Source: Bacteroidales bacterium (GTDB lineage: Bacteria; Bacteroidota; Bacteroidia; Bacteroidales; UBA3824). From it: a stretch of 64,000 nucleotides of DNA. Shown here piece by piece: positions 53,415 through 63,649 of the stretch (the stretch's first letter is position 1; the number at the start of each line of letters is the position of its first letter). A program made the translations under genes and the position numbers. The notes beneath the pieces were generated by a model. That model was given only the letters and a program-made list of their open reading frames with translations, did not search any database and was not told the DNA's origin. Where the stretch lies: positions 26,103 through 90,102 of the forward strand of contig JAGCVU010000205.1 of NCBI GenBank assembly GCA_017962175.1. Direction: 5' to 3'.

Positions 53415-54260
53415 ATGGAAATATTCAAAGAAATCGATTCGCTAAAACAGAGGCTTCAAAAGCTTCGTTCGCAGTCAAAGACCGTAGGATTTGTTCCCAC
53501 AATGGGAGCACTGCACCAAGGACACATGTCGCTTGTGGAGCAGGCCAACAAAGACAACGACATCACAGTGGTAAGCATTTTTGTGAATCCCACCCAGTTT
53601 AACAACAAGGAGGATCTCGAAAAATATCCACGCGATCCCGACGCCGACTTTGCGCTGTTGGAAAAAAACTCGTGCGACATTGTATTCGCTCCCTCGGTTG
53701 AGGAGATGTATCCCGAACCCGACACACGCGTATTTTCGCTCGGCAAGGTGGCTGAAGTGATGGAAGGCAAATACCGTCCGGGACATTTCAACGGCGTATG
53801 CCAAGTGGTAAGCAAACTACTTGCAATTGTAGAGCCCGACCGCGCATACTTCGGACAAAAAGACTATCAGCAAATTGCAGTAGTTAAAGCTATGGTACGC
53901 AAGTATATGCCCGATTTTGAAGGCGAGATTGTTTCGTGTCCGATCAAACGCGAAGCCGACGGACTTGCTCTCAGCAGCCGCAACGTGCACCTTTCGCCCG
54001 AACAGCGTCAAAGCGCTCTTCTTATCTCAAAAACACTTTTCGAGGCTAAGAAAATGAGCGACAAAGGAGCATCGCAAAAACAAATCAGAGAATTCATCAA
54101 GCAAAACATAGCCACCGACGCAAACCTCTGCCTTGAATATGTAGAGATTGCCGACAGCGACACTTTGCTTCCCATTCCCGGCGACAAACCCAAAAACGCA
54201 GTTATCTGCATCACCGTATACGACGGCAAGACACGCCTTATCGACAATATCCTTTTGTAA
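53415..54260 (+). CDS. panC: Pantothenate synthetase
   Basis: This 281-residue enzyme joins pantoate and beta-alanine with ATP. It has [20 protein letters not shown] (the HxGH site), [33 protein letters not shown] and a KMSxS-like LSSRN region. panD, whose product supplies beta-alanine, follows 5 bp later, so the two form a pantothenate operon. A TAATTTTG box lies at 53383-53390. Confidence 0.95.
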   Translation: MEIFKEIDSLKQRLQKLRSQSKTVGFVPTMGALHQGHMSLVEQANKDNDITVVSIFVNPTQFNNKEDLEKYPRDPDADFALLEKNSCDIVFAPSVEEMYPEPDTRVFSLGKVAEVMEGKYRPGHFNGVCQVVSKLLAIVEPDRAYFGQKDYQQIAVVKAMVRKYMPDFEGEIVSCPIKREADGLALSSRNVHLSPEQRQSALLISKTLFEAKKMSDKGASQKQIREFIKQNIATDANLCLEYVEIADSDTLLPIPGDKPKNAVICITVYDGKTRLIDNILL

Positions 54261-54265
54261 ATCAA

Positions 54266-54619
54266 ATGAATATCGAAGTATTAAAGTCGAAAATACACCG
54301 TGTAACCGTTACACAGGCAAACTTAGATTATATTGGCAGCATCACCATCGACGGCGCGTTGATGGATGCCGCCAATATTATTGAAAACGAAAAAGTTCAG
54401 GTAGTAAACATCAACAACGGCGAACGTTTAGAAACCTACGTGATACGAGGCGAATACGGTAGCGGATGTATATGTCTCAACGGACCGGCAGCAAGAAAAG
54501 TGCTACCCGGCGACATCGTTATTATTATATCTTACGCCTCAATGGATTTTGAAGAGGCAAAAAAATTCAAACCCACAGTGGTGTTTCCCGACACCGCCAC
54601 CAACAAATTAGTTAAGTAA
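54266..54619 (+). CDS. panD: Aspartate 1-decarboxylase
   Basis: This 117-residue pyruvoyl enzyme makes beta-alanine. The self-cleavage site is the Gly-Ser of [11 protein letters not shown], and [25 protein letters not shown] and [12 protein letters not shown] follow as in the family. It pairs with panC. Its stop codon is directly followed in the same frame by the TTG start of the acyltransferase gene. Confidence 0.94.
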   Translation: MNIEVLKSKIHRVTVTQANLDYIGSITIDGALMDAANIIENEKVQVVNINNGERLETYVIRGEYGSGCICLNGPAARKVLPGDIVIIISYASMDFEEAKKFKPTVVFPDTATNKLVK

Positions 54620-55174
54620 TTGAACACAGCCGATTTGTCATCATACTCCAAACGTGGCTACAAACCCGGTCGCAACGTTGTAATACGAGCATTGTGGTAT
54701 GTTGTCAACTACACGCTGTTTGTTTCTCCGTTTTTTCCGTTCAACGGTATTAAACGATTGATATTAAGAATATTCGGAGCCAAGATAGGCAAAGAAGTGG
54801 TAATCAAACCGCGTGTAAACATCAAATATCCGTGGTTGCTTGCTATCGGCAACAATTCATGGATTGGCGAAGGGGCTTGGATCGACAATCTTGCACTGGT
54901 GACAATAGGAAACAACTGCTGCATATCGCAAGGCGTGCTCATCGAAACAGGTAGTCACAACTACAAAAGCCCCGACTTTCACTTGATAACAGCGCCGGTA
55001 ACCATCGAAGACGGCGTATGGATATGTGCCAAAGCTACAATCACCGCCGGCACTACATGTCACAGTCATTCAGTACTTTCTGCTGGTAGCATTGCCCCTG
55101 TCGAAATGCAACCCTATGGCATATACAAAGGCAATCCGGCTGTAAAAATAAGGGAGAGAGTAATCAATGCTTAA
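54620..55174 (+). CDS. WcaF-like acyltransferase
   Basis: This 184-residue left-handed beta-helix acyltransferase resembles colanic acid WcaF: GAKIGKEVVIKPRVNIKYPWLLAIGNNSWIGEGAWIDNL, with later hexapeptide repeats and GIYKGNPAVKIRER. It probably acetylates a surface sugar. The only in-frame start is TTG at 54620, immediately after the panD stop in the same frame. It overlaps the following glycosyltransferase by 8 bp, so they likely act on one polysaccharide. Confidence 0.82.
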   Translation: MNTADLSSYSKRGYKPGRNVVIRALWYVVNYTLFVSPFFPFNGIKRLILRIFGAKIGKEVVIKPRVNIKYPWLLAIGNNSWIGEGAWIDNLALVTIGNNCCISQGVLIETGSHNYKSPDFHLITAPVTIEDGVWICAKATITAGTTCHSHSVLSAGSIAPVEMQPYGIYKGNPAVKIRERVINA

Positions 55175-55910
55175 AATTTCGGTAATTACGCTATGCAAAA
55201 ACAATGAAACTACCATAGCAGACGCTATGCAATCGTTTCAGATGCAAGATTATCCCAACAAGGAGCACATCGTAATCGACGGAGCTAGCACCGACAACAC
55301 CTTATATATAATAAAACAATTCAATCCCGACATTCTTAAATCAGAGCCAGACCAAGGAATGTATTTTGCCGCCAACAAGGGCATTGCATTAGCCACCGGC
55401 GACATAATAGCATTTTTGCATGCCGATGACCTTTTTGCCTCACCCAACGTGCTGAGCCGTATGGCAGAAACCATAGAACAAAACAATGCAGATGCAGCAT
55501 ACGCCGACCTTGTATATGTAAGCAAAGACAATGTTGACAAAGTGATACGTAATTGGCAATCAGGGAGTTTTTCGCCCAAACGGTTAAAATTCGGATGGAT
55601 GCCTCCTCACCCCACATTTTTTGCTAGCAAACAAGTTTACCAAACATACGGAGTGTTTGACACTTCGTACCGTATTGCCGCCGACTACGACCTCATGATG
55701 CGATTTTTGTCCAAACCCAATTTCAAAGTATCGTATTGTCCCATCACCACAGTAAAAATGCGCACAGGAGGCATAAGCAACCGTTCTGCCAAAAACATTT
55801 TAAACAAAATGCGCGAAGATTTACGTGCCGCACGCAGCAACAAAATCGGCGGACTATTCACATTGATATTCAAAAACTTACGAAAAGCAGGGCAATTTTT
55901 TGGCAAATAA
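55167..55910 (+). CDS. Family 2 glycosyltransferase
   Basis: This 247-residue glycosyltransferase has the GT-A signature ISVITLCKNNETTIADAMQSFQMQDYPNKEHIVIDGASTDNT, the acidic ADDL metal site and a FGWMPPHPTFF-like acceptor segment. It overlaps the acyltransferase gene, and the pair would modify a surface glycan. There is no membrane segment. A lone pair suggests a minor decoration locus rather than a whole capsule cluster. Confidence 0.88.
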   Translation: MLKISVITLCKNNETTIADAMQSFQMQDYPNKEHIVIDGASTDNTLYIIKQFNPDILKSEPDQGMYFAANKGIALATGDIIAFLHADDLFASPNVLSRMAETIEQNNADAAYADLVYVSKDNVDKVIRNWQSGSFSPKRLKFGWMPPHPTFFASKQVYQTYGVFDTSYRIAADYDLMMRFLSKPNFKVSYCPITTVKMRTGGISNRSAKNILNKMREDLRAARSNKIGGLFTLIFKNLRKAGQFFGK

Positions 55911-55987
55911 CATCAATCATTTAACATAATTTTTGATTCATTGCCAATTATAATAGTTACATTTGCAAAAATTTAAAACAATCTTGT

Positions 55988-56566
55988 ATGAAAAAATTTC
56001 TTTTACCTACATTAGTAGCAGCATTGATGATGAGTGCTTGTTCCGACAAATTTGATAGCAGTTCTGACGAAGCAAATAGATATTTCATCTACTCTAATAC
56101 TATTCCATATTACTTTTACGACAGCACCGGAAATGCGATGGTACAATTCGACAATCAAGCCACCTATCCGATCTCGTATGTAGAATTTGTTCCTGAAGTA
56201 ACTGTAACTTCTTCAAAATCCAACAACCGCTTTTTGAGCAACTACGACGGAATTGGCAAAGACACTACTGGCAAAGTTTTCTGGTATAGCTACAACAAAG
56301 GCTGCTACGACAGCACACATTTCAGATATTTTGTCAACCATCCTGTTCCGTATCAGAAAGATACAATCGATGTTGAATACAAGTACGACACTATAGACGT
56401 ATACAACATATTGGTTTACGTTGACAAACTCACCTACAATGGCGTAGTTATCCGCGCAAACGAATACGACTCTACCAAATTGATTACATCAGAACGCGTT
56501 GACGTATTCAAGTACAAAAACAAAACTGAGGTAAAACCCGTCTACAAAGAAAAATCTACAAAATAG
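55988..56566 (+). CDS. Small lipoprotein, hypothetical
   Basis: This 192-residue lipoprotein has the lipobox LMMSAC near residue 18, so the mature form would be anchored at Cys18. The body is strand-rich, with many Tyr and Asp ([35 protein letters not shown]). It is convergent with uppP and overlaps it by 11 bp. No family is recognised. Confidence 0.72.
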   Translation: MKKFLLPTLVAALMMSACSDKFDSSSDEANRYFIYSNTIPYYFYDSTGNAMVQFDNQATYPISYVEFVPEVTVTSSKSNNRFLSNYDGIGKDTTGKVFWYSYNKGCYDSTHFRYFVNHPVPYQKDTIDVEYKYDTIDVYNILVYVDKLTYNGVVIRANEYDSTKLITSERVDVFKYKNKTEVKPVYKEKSTK

Positions 56567-57410
56567 TAATACACAGCAAACCAACTATAAAGCAATAAAT
56601 TGCGAAGTAGATAAGTTTGCATTTTTTAATTAGGCTCACCATCCATTTGCAGGCGATACATCCGCTAACAAATGCTGCCACAAATCCTACAATTAATGCA
56701 AGCATAGGTATTTGTGCTGTGGCGTCATGTTCGGCTAAGTATTCGGTAGAGGGTGCAACAATGTGTTTAAAATCTAACAGTGCCTCGCCCAAAATCGGAG
56801 GAATAACCATAAGGAATGAGAACTGAGCCACATTCTCGCGTTTGTTGCCAAGTAAAAGACCTGTGGCAATGGTGCTACCAGAGCGTGAAAGTCCCGGCAA
56901 AACGGCTATTGATTGTGCTATACCAATTATAAATGCGTGTAGAGGAGATATTTCGCGTTTTTCGGTTTCAGGATTGGTTTTAAAAAAGAATGTAAGAGCA
57001 AGTAAAATAGATGTAACTATCAAACATACACCTACAACCGTGATACTTGCTGCAAAAATCTCTTCTACTTTGTCTTTAAAACAAAGTCCAACAATTCCAA
57101 TCGGAATCATAGATATAACTATCAGTATTACATAACGTTGAGCATCGTTTAATCTACGCCAAAGTGAAAGATTGGTATCAGGATTAAGTTTTTTGAAGAA
57201 ACCAATTATCAATGCAAGAATCTCTTTGCGGAAAATTGTAATAGTGGCAAGCACAGTAGCCACATGCACTACAATATCAAATGTTAATCCGCCATCTTCA
57301 CTTACGCCCAAAAGATGTTGTCCAATCTCTAAATGTCCGCTACTACTAACGGGGAGAAATTCTGTAAGTCCTTGAACTAAACCTAATATTAATGCTTCTA
57401 ATGTATCCAT
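56556..57410 (-). CDS. uppP: Undecaprenyl-diphosphate phosphatase
   Basis: This 284-residue inner-membrane enzyme recycles the lipid carrier for cell-wall synthesis. The motifs [14 protein letters not shown] and [18 protein letters not shown] contain the catalytic residues of the BacA/UppP family. It has about eight hydrophobic segments. It is convergent with the lipoprotein gene at 55988 and lies downstream of the HIT gene, from which a terminator separates it. Confidence 0.93.
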   Translation of the reverse strand: MDTLEALILGLVQGLTEFLPVSSSGHLEIGQHLLGVSEDGGLTFDIVVHVATVLATITIFRKEILALIIGFFKKLNPDTNLSLWRRLNDAQRYVILIVISMIPIGIVGLCFKDKVEEIFAASITVVGVCLIVTSILLALTFFFKTNPETEKREISPLHAFIIGIAQSIAVLPGLSRSGSTIATGLLLGNKRENVAQFSFLMVIPPILGEALLDFKHIVAPSTEYLAEHDATAQIPMLALIVGFVAAFVSGCIACKWMVSLIKKCKLIYFAIYCFIVGLLCITIL

Positions 57411-57425
57411 TTGTTTTTTGAGTAT

Positions 57426-57454
57426 AAAAAAGACCGGCTTTGTGAACCGGTCTT
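57426..57454 (-). terminator. Terminator after the HIT gene
   Basis: On the minus strand the stem AAGACCGG with CCGGTCTT and a 9-nt loop is followed by a T-rich run. It lies 19 bp beyond the HIT stop and 16 bp before uppP. Confidence 0.78.
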
Positions 57455-57473
57455 AATAAATATAAATAGTATT

Positions 57474-57866
57474 TTACTTAAAGTTCTTGACGATATTTTC
57501 GGCAATTTGTTCCATCTCCTCTTTCGGGAGTGTCATCTTGTGCTCAAAGTTGAGGTCGTTAACCTCGTTGAGCGGAATCAAGTGAATGTGCGAATGAGGC
57601 ACTTCTAAGCCCACAACGGCAATGCCCACTTTAATACAAGGCACAGCGGCCTTAATAGCGGCTGCAACTCGCTTAGCAAAAGCCATATAGCGACCGAGTT
57701 TGTCGTCGTTGATATCAAAAATATAACTAATTTCCTCTTTGGGCACTACGAGAGTGTGACCCTTCTGCACGGGATTGATATCCAAGAATGCGAAAAATTC
57801 ATCGTTTTCAGCAATCTTGTAGCAAGGAATCTCGCCATTTATGATACGTGTAAATATTGTTGCCAT
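57474..57866 (-). CDS. HIT-family nucleotide hydrolase
   Basis: This 130-residue Hint-like protein has the His triad HSHIHLIPL near residues 97-105. It also shows IFTRIINGEIPCYKIAENDEFFAFLDINPVQKGHTLVVPKEE, the usual start. It hydrolyses AMP-linked nucleotides such as AMP-lysine. It is separated from uppP by a terminator and lies 41 bp downstream of greA. Confidence 0.92.
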   Translation of the reverse strand: MATIFTRIINGEIPCYKIAENDEFFAFLDINPVQKGHTLVVPKEEISYIFDINDDKLGRYMAFAKRVAAAIKAAVPCIKVGIAVVGLEVPHSHIHLIPLNEVNDLNFEHKMTLPKEEMEQIAENIVKNFK

Positions 57867-57907
57867 AATTAATTAAGAATTACGATTTACAAATTATGCA
57901 TTAAGCA

Positions 57908-58381
57908 TTAAATACTAATGTCAAGAATTTTGAACTCAGTTTCGCCGGCGGGAATTTTAATTTTGACAGTTTCGCCAACTTTTTTGCCCAAAAGACCTTT
58001 GGCAATAGGAGTCTCGATCGAAATCTTGCCTTCCTTGAGGTTAGCTTCGGTTTCAGCCACGAGAGTATATGTCATTTTGGCCTTATTTTTTACATTCTGA
58101 ATAGTAACCTTGCTTAAAATCTGCACGGTGTCGCTCTGAATTTGCGATTTATCAAGCACGCGCGAATTTTTGATTGTCTCCTGAAGTTTGGAGATTTTAA
58201 GTTCGAGCAGTCCCTGTGCCTCTTTGGCAGCATCATACTCAGCATTTTCCGAAAGGTCGCCTTTTTCGCGAGCCTCGGCAATCTGTCTCGATATGTTGGG
58301 GCGTTCCACAGCAATCAGGTGGTCGAGTTCGTCGTTAAGTTTCTTGAGCCCCTCTTCTGTAAGATATGTTATTTTGCTCAT
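57908..58381 (-). CDS. greA: Transcription elongation factor GreA
   Basis: This 157-residue protein rescues backtracked RNA polymerase. The N-terminal coiled coil has LDHLIAVERPNISRQIAEAREKGDLSENAEYDAAKEAQ with the acidic tip, and the C-terminal FKBP-like domain follows. In the 41-bp gap to the HIT gene, a short stretch of heptamer-like AT repeats is seen. The SLATT-like gene is upstream but separated by a terminator. Confidence 0.93.
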   Translation of the reverse strand: MSKITYLTEEGLKKLNDELDHLIAVERPNISRQIAEAREKGDLSENAEYDAAKEAQGLLELKISKLQETIKNSRVLDKSQIQSDTVQILSKVTIQNVKNKAKMTYTLVAETEANLKEGKISIETPIAKGLLGKKVGETVKIKIPAGETEFKILDISI

Positions 58382-58404
58382 TTTAAAATGTTGATTTGTT
58401 CAAA

Positions 58405-58452
58405 AAAAAATAAAACAAAAGAGAAACCGTAATTGTTGTATTACGGTTTCTC
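58405..58452 (-). terminator. Terminator after the second SLATT gene
   Basis: A perfect 12-bp stem, GAGAAACCGTAA with TTACGGTTTCTC, has an 8-nt loop and, on the minus strand, a T-rich tail. It ends the SLATT gene before greA. Confidence 0.82.
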
Positions 58453-58528
58453 CAAGTACACCGCAAAGTTAAGTCTTTATTTCGGATAAAAAAAATTATT
58501 TTTAAATTTCTTTTTAAAAAGCTGATTA

Positions 58529-59653
58529 TCAGCCTAACGAATCCGGTTCAGCGAAATCATCGTCGGATGCTGGAGTCAATGGTTCTTCGTCTATAGGAGC
58601 ATTGTCGTCGCCGAAACCTCCGGGAGCATCTTCAGCAAAAGTTTCCGATTCTGGTACTTGTTCCGGTTCTGATTCCGGCTCCGGTTTCGGTAATGGCGGA
58701 GGTGCCATTTCAACTGTTTTGGGTGCCGATGGAGCTGGATGGAAATCGTTTTGAACCTGAGGAGGCTGTTGGTCGCCGTTGTTTTGAAGTATACGTGTGA
58801 AATTATCATTAGCCTCTTGCACAATAGCCTCAACATTCTCACGGAATTTCTTTTCGGCAAGTGTGTGACCATTGTTGTCTTTGGTATCACCCGGAATATT
58901 GTAGTCGCCACAGCGACCTTGATAAAGTGCGTATTCTGATTTGAGTTTTTCACTTGCGACTCGGTATCTAACCCAAAAATCAAGGTTTTGAAATAATTTG
59001 TCGTTTGAAGAAATATAAGCAGTAATAGCCGAAATTACAGCCACCAACAGACTAAAACCGTTGACAAGCCATTCGGGCGAACTTTCAAAATGGAAAATAC
59101 TGCAAATAACATTGCCCACAAACACAGAAAGAACCGAAATCACCGAAACAGATACGCTGAAGAGCATAATCTTTTTCTGGTTGCTGTGATATCGATCTTT
59201 ACATTCAGCCGATTTGTCGCTAAAGAATTTCTGCTGACTAAAATATCTGTTTGTGAGGAAATCATCTTCTGAAACAAATGATTTTAATTTCTTGGTTTTC
59301 GACACTTTGATGTCGGCACTATGCTGAAGATGATATTCACGTTCTTTTCTTGCACGGCGACGGCTAAACAGCCATCTGAGCCAACCTGTAAACTTGGTGC
59401 ATGGCAAATTTTGGCAAAACGCCACAAAACGGTCGATAACCTCAATCTGATCATCGGCATATCCTGCCGACTCCATTACGGTAACGTTGTTGCCGTTTTC
59501 GTTGTAGAGTTTTCGGAAACTCTCTACCTGCTCGCGGTCTTCTTTTGAGAACAGGTCGGTATAGCGCATATAGCAGTGCAAGGCGTATTTGCGACCAAGT
59601 CCTGCGTTTTTAACAATGCTGTCGAATCTTGTAAAAATACTTTGTTTTGCCAT
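58529..59653 (-). CDS. Stand-alone SLATT/DUF4231 membrane protein
   Basis: This 374-residue protein has a SLATT/DUF4231 unit at about 136-250: RYFSQQKFFSDKSAECKDRYHS, two helices (162-185 and 198-214) and YRVASEKLKSEYALYQGRCGDY. The blocks align one to one with those of the immune-operon protein at 19661-21820. An N-terminal helical part and an acidic, proline-rich C-terminal tail differ. It lies alone between greA and atpG, with a terminator after it. It could be a chromosomal relative of the effector or an unrelated housekeeping membrane protein. Confidence 0.78.
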   Translation of the reverse strand: MAKQSIFTRFDSIVKNAGLGRKYALHCYMRYTDLFSKEDREQVESFRKLYNENGNNVTVMESAGYADDQIEVIDRFVAFCQNLPCTKFTGWLRWLFSRRRARKEREYHLQHSADIKVSKTKKLKSFVSEDDFLTNRYFSQQKFFSDKSAECKDRYHSNQKKIMLFSVSVSVISVLSVFVGNVICSIFHFESSPEWLVNGFSLLVAVISAITAYISSNDKLFQNLDFWVRYRVASEKLKSEYALYQGRCGDYNIPGDTKDNNGHTLAEKKFRENVEAIVQEANDNFTRILQNNGDQQPPQVQNDFHPAPSAPKTVEMAPPPLPKPEPESEPEQVPESETFAEDAPGGFGDDNAPIDEEPLTPASDDDFAEPDSLG

Positions 59654-59691
59654 ATAATATTGATAATGTGTTGTAGTATTCTGGTTTTGGA

Positions 59692-60561
59692 TTACTTAGC
59701 CGCATTTGCACCCGAAACAATTTCGATAATTTCGTTGGTGATGGATGCTTGGCGTACTTTGTTGTAACTAATGTTGAGTTCTTTGATAAGTTCGGTGGCG
59801 TTGTCGGTGGCCTTGTTCATCGAGGTCATTCGTGCACCTTGCTCGCCAGCAGCACTTTCGGCAAGAATTGAAAGAAACTGCGTTTTAAGCCATTGTGGTA
59901 TGGTTTTGTTTACAATTGTAATCTTATCTGGCTCAAAAATATAGTCTGTTTTGAATTTTGTCGGCTCGGCTTTAAATTGCAACGGAAGGAAATTTTCGAT
60001 TTCGGTATTCTGCACTGCGGCATTTACAAACTTGTTGTAAATTACCTTAACACAGTCGAATTCACCCGAAAGATAGATGTCGGTAATTTCTTGGGCAATT
60101 TTTCCAGCGGTTTCGTACGAAACTTTTTCAATCGACTCAAAATCAGATTTGTACAAATCCAAACCTCGTTTGGTAATCTGCTCCGACACTTTTTTGCCTA
60201 TAGCGAAATATTTGATATTAACGCCGGGAGTCTGCTCCTTGGTGCTACGGTCAAACTCTGCCACGGCCTTGATAATATTGCTATTAAAAGCGCCACAAAG
60301 ACCTTTGTTGCTGCTAATGGCAACCACGAGGATGTTTTTCACCACGCGTTTGGCAGTGAACTTGTTGTCGCTGTCCTCGGCGAGAGTCTCGGCAAGGAGC
60401 GACAGCATTTCTGCCATCTTGTTTTTGTAAGGCGAAATCCTGGTGGCGAAAGTCTGAGCCTTGCGGAGCTTTGCAGCTGCCACCATCTTCATTGCAGAAG
60501 TTATTTGCCGAGTGGAGGTTACACTCGCTATACGTCCTCTGATTTCTTTTAAGTTTGCCAT
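59692..60561 (-). CDS. atpG: ATP synthase gamma subunit
   Basis: This 289-residue subunit forms the rotating shaft of F1. It starts MANLKEIRGRIASVTSTRQITSAMKMVAAAKLRKAQ and has the GLCGAFNSN motif and the C-terminal ARMTSMNKATDNATELI...YNKVRQASITNEIIEIVSGA helix. A lipoprotein gene separates it from atpA. Confidence 0.95.
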   Translation of the reverse strand: MANLKEIRGRIASVTSTRQITSAMKMVAAAKLRKAQTFATRISPYKNKMAEMLSLLAETLAEDSDNKFTAKRVVKNILVVAISSNKGLCGAFNSNIIKAVAEFDRSTKEQTPGVNIKYFAIGKKVSEQITKRGLDLYKSDFESIEKVSYETAGKIAQEITDIYLSGEFDCVKVIYNKFVNAAVQNTEIENFLPLQFKAEPTKFKTDYIFEPDKITIVNKTIPQWLKTQFLSILAESAAGEQGARMTSMNKATDNATELIKELNISYNKVRQASITNEIIEIVSGANAAK

Positions 60562-60613
60562 TATTATAAGATTTTTAATAAGCCAAATTTACGGAAAAAT
60601 ATAATACGAACAA

Positions 60614-61378
60614 CTATTTTTCCACATATTTTAACTCGATTGGCGAAAAAATGTAACGTGTTTCTGACTGCTCTGCCACTTTGGTGTCATAGTCGAGGTC
60701 TTCGCCCTTGAATATCACATCGTAGGTCTTGTGCGTTACCACAAGGTCGTACATATCGTTTTGCGTAGCAATTATTTTCACCTCGTTGTCGTAAACTGTC
60801 GGGTTGTCGGGAAACCACATAGCATTGTCGAAGCTTGATTCAATGTCGAAAAGTGGGATTACGCTTTCGGTAGAAACGAGCGAGAGGTTATAGTTTTCAC
60901 AGAATCCCTGATTGGTGGCGCTTATCGCTGTGGTTAAACCAACGCTTCCTTTGCCAATAGCTACAAGGCTGTAACGCATGGCGTTAGATTCAAACTCCAT
61001 TTCGCTGCCGTAGAATGTGGTGTCGGTGTCTTTTATGGTAAAGTCGGCATTAATACTGCCGCCGTTGACGCTTACAAAATGGTAGTCGGTAAATCCGTAG
61101 TAAAAAGCTCCGTCGTCGAAAAATCCGTGCGATGCCTGCACAAAGTAGTATTTCTTGCCATTTACGAGTATCGGACTGCAAAAATCGACACGAGCCTTGG
61201 GGTCGTCGGGATAGAGCATTTTTAGCAACGCCTCATCACCGGGACGGTCGGCAGAATCGGCAGAGAGTGCGTATGTTTTTTTGCCGCCTGTTCCGTCGGT
61301 GCTTTTGACGCCTCCGCCGCAACTGCACAGCACTACAAGGGAGATTATGACTAGGGGTAAAAATATTTGTCGAACCAT
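60614..61378 (-). CDS. Lipoprotein inserted between atpA and atpG
   Basis: This 254-residue lipoprotein has the lipobox VVLCSCGGG. I start at the ATG at 61378, which directly begins the signal peptide, rather than at 61411. The body is beta-rich with FYYGFTDYHFVSVNGGSINADF and a long C-terminal strand-rich part. It is on the same strand as the ATP synthase genes, but a terminator follows atpA, so it may be transcribed from its own promoter. No family is recognised. It may have been inserted into the operon. Confidence 0.72.
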   Translation of the reverse strand: MVRQIFLPLVIISLVVLCSCGGGVKSTDGTGGKKTYALSADSADRPGDEALLKMLYPDDPKARVDFCSPILVNGKKYYFVQASHGFFDDGAFYYGFTDYHFVSVNGGSINADFTIKDTDTTFYGSEMEFESNAMRYSLVAIGKGSVGLTTAISATNQGFCENYNLSLVSTESVIPLFDIESSFDNAMWFPDNPTVYDNEVKIIATQNDMYDLVVTHKTYDVIFKGEDLDYDTKVAEQSETRYIFSPIELKYVEK

Positions 61379-61435
61379 AGCGAATAGATCATAAGTTATT
61401 ATACAATGCAAATATAAAGAATATTTTAATACAAC

Positions 61436-61472
61436 AAAAAATCCCGCCGGCGGAAATTTGCTGGCGGGATTA
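61436..61472 (-). terminator. Terminator after atpA
   Basis: On the minus strand the stem AATCCCGCCAGC with GCCGGCGGGATT and a short loop is followed by a T-run. It lies 24 bp past the atpA stop. It suggests that atpG has weaker or separate expression. Confidence 0.82.
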
Positions 61473-61495
61473 ATTAAAATGTGTAAGATAAATGT

Positions 61496-63079
61496 CTATG
61501 CCTTATACTTGTCGGCCACATCCTTTGCCACAGTTTCGATGGCTTTGGTGATGTCGTCGTTGATAGTGCCTTGCGACAAGGGGGTGAGGATGTCGTCTTT
61601 GTGTGCGTTTTCGAGAGTGTCGATAAAGTCTGCCTCAAAGTCTTTGATTTTGTTCAAAGGAACATCCTTCATAAGGTTGTGAGTACCGCAGTAGAGTATA
61701 GCAATCTGCTGCTCAACGCGATACGGATGGTACTGCGGCTGTTTGAGGATTTCCACATTGCGGCGGCCTTTTTCGAGAACCGCAACAGTGGCGGCGTCGA
61801 GGTCGGAACCGAATTTTGAGAATGCCTCCAACTCGCGGAACTGAGCCTGATCGAGTTTCAAAGTACCGGCAACCTTTTTCATTGCCTTTATCTGGGCGTT
61901 ACCACCTACACGCGATACCGAGATACCTACGTTGATAGCGGGACGTACACCTGCGTTGAACAAGTTGGTTTCCAAGAATATCTGACCGTCGGTGATTGAA
62001 ATCACGTTGGTAGGAATATACGCCGAAACGTCGCCTGCCTGTGTCTCGATAATCGGTAGAGCTGTGAGCGAACCGCCGCCTTTTACCAAGTGCTTGATAG
62101 ATGGCGGAATATCGTTCATCTGGCGGGCAACCTCGTCGTTGTTGATAATCTTGGCTGCACGTTCAAGAAGACGTGAGTGCAGATAGAATACGTCGCCCGG
62201 ATAAGCCTCACGTCCCGGCGGACGACGGAGAAGCAACGACACTTCGCGGTACGACACTGCCTGCTTGCTAAGGTCGTCGTAAACAATCAAAGCCGGACGA
62301 CCGGTGTCGCGGAAATATTCGCCGATGGCAGCACCTGCGTAAGGAGCGTAGTATTGCAACGCTGCTGGCTGCGATGCTGTTGCCGACACAATAACGGTGT
62401 AGGGCATCGCACCTTTTTCTTCAAGGGTCTTGGCGATATTGGCAACGGTAGAACCCTTCTGACCTATTGCTACATAGATACAGTAAACGGGTTCGCCCTT
62501 GTCGTAAAATTCTTTCTGATTGATGATGGTGTCGATAGCAATCGCCGACTTACCTGTCTGACGGTCGCCGATGATCAACTCGCGCTGACCACGACCGATA
62601 GGAATCATAGCGTCGATAGCCTTCAATCCTGTTTGAAGCGGTTCTTTTACAGGCTGTCGGTAGATAACGCTCGGGGCCTTGCGTTCCAAAGGCATATTGT
62701 ATCGTTCGCCGGGAATTTCGCCCTTGCCGTCGAGAGGCTCGCCGAGGGTGTTGATAACCCTTCCGAGCAGACCCTCGCCCACGTCGATAGAAGCGATTTT
62801 GCCAGTGCGCTTAACAGTAGAGCCTTCGTGAATGCCGTCTGACGAACCCAAAAGCACCGCACCCACGTTGTCCTCTTCGAGGTTGAGCACAATACCTTTT
62901 ACGCCATTGTCAAACTCGATCATCTCGCTCGCCTGAACGTTCGACAAACCATATATAAGTGCCGTTCCGTCGGCCACTTGCAACACGCTGCCCACTTCTT
63001 GCAGTTCCACATCATTGCTGATGCCTTGCAGTTGGCGTTTTAGTATTTCGGAAACTTCACCTGGTTTTATAGAAGCCAT
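61496..63079 (-). CDS. atpA: ATP synthase alpha subunit
   Basis: This 527-residue F1 subunit has the P-loop [10 protein letters not shown] near residue 168 and [22 protein letters not shown]. The DELSEED-equivalent region and the C-terminal helical domain are present. It follows atpH in the usual order and is downstream-terminated. Confidence 0.96.
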   Translation of the reverse strand: MASIKPGEVSEILKRQLQGISNDVELQEVGSVLQVADGTALIYGLSNVQASEMIEFDNGVKGIVLNLEEDNVGAVLLGSSDGIHEGSTVKRTGKIASIDVGEGLLGRVINTLGEPLDGKGEIPGERYNMPLERKAPSVIYRQPVKEPLQTGLKAIDAMIPIGRGQRELIIGDRQTGKSAIAIDTIINQKEFYDKGEPVYCIYVAIGQKGSTVANIAKTLEEKGAMPYTVIVSATASQPAALQYYAPYAGAAIGEYFRDTGRPALIVYDDLSKQAVSYREVSLLLRRPPGREAYPGDVFYLHSRLLERAAKIINNDEVARQMNDIPPSIKHLVKGGGSLTALPIIETQAGDVSAYIPTNVISITDGQIFLETNLFNAGVRPAINVGISVSRVGGNAQIKAMKKVAGTLKLDQAQFRELEAFSKFGSDLDAATVAVLEKGRRNVEILKQPQYHPYRVEQQIAILYCGTHNLMKDVPLNKIKDFEADFIDTLENAHKDDILTPLSQGTINDDITKAIETVAKDVADKYKA

Positions 63080-63091
63080 AAGTATGTGAAT

Positions 63092-63637
63092 TTATTTATT
63101 ATTAATCAATTTATCTTTAAATACAGAGAGTTGTGTTTTCACACTTGCGTCGTAACGCTTATCGTCGATACCGATGATAATGCCTCCGATTATGCTCTCG
63201 TCGGTTTCGGTAGATAGTTGCACCTTGCATCCGGGGTTAGCCTTCAAAACCATCTCCTCGATAGAAGCCGACAATGATGCTGGCGGGGCAACGGCAGTGG
63301 TGATGCTCACCTTCTTGATATTATTGTGGCTGTTGTAATATCCGCCATAATTTAAACATATCATTTTCAGGTAGTTTTCGCGCTTGTTTTGAACCAAAAG
63401 TTTAAAAAACTCCATTGTTAGCGGATCTACCTTAGATTTGAACATATCCCCAAAAGCCGTCATTTTGGCATCGCCCGAAAGCACGGGACTTTCGAGCAGG
63501 AGTTTAAACTCGGGCACAGAATTAATGCAGGCAAGCAGGCTGTCCATATCAGACTTTACCGCCTCGGTGCTACCTTTTTGTACCGCAGTTTGAAACAGTG
63601 CTTTTGCGTATCTTACCGAAATTTTGCTGTCGTTCAT
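63092..63637 (-). CDS. atpH: ATP synthase delta subunit
   Basis: This 181-residue subunit links F1 to the stator. It shows the helical N-terminal domain (ISVRYAKALFQTAVQKGS) and the C-terminal TDESIIGGIIIGIDDKRYDASVKTQLSVFKDKL motif. It lies between atpF and atpA, 12 bp before each. Confidence 0.92.
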   Translation of the reverse strand: MNDSKISVRYAKALFQTAVQKGSTEAVKSDMDSLLACINSVPEFKLLLESPVLSGDAKMTAFGDMFKSKVDPLTMEFFKLLVQNKRENYLKMICLNYGGYYNSHNNIKKVSITTAVAPPASLSASIEEMVLKANPGCKVQLSTETDESIIGGIIIGIDDKRYDASVKTQLSVFKDKLINNK

Positions 63638-63649
63638 TATTCAAAAAAA

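Noticed and set aside
59893..60552. 219-codon plus-strand frame inside atpG
   Set aside because: It is an antisense shadow of atpG with Phe/Leu/His-rich composition and no recognisable motif.
62177..62842. 221-codon plus-strand frame inside atpA
   Set aside because: It is antisense to a highly conserved gene and has no supporting motif.
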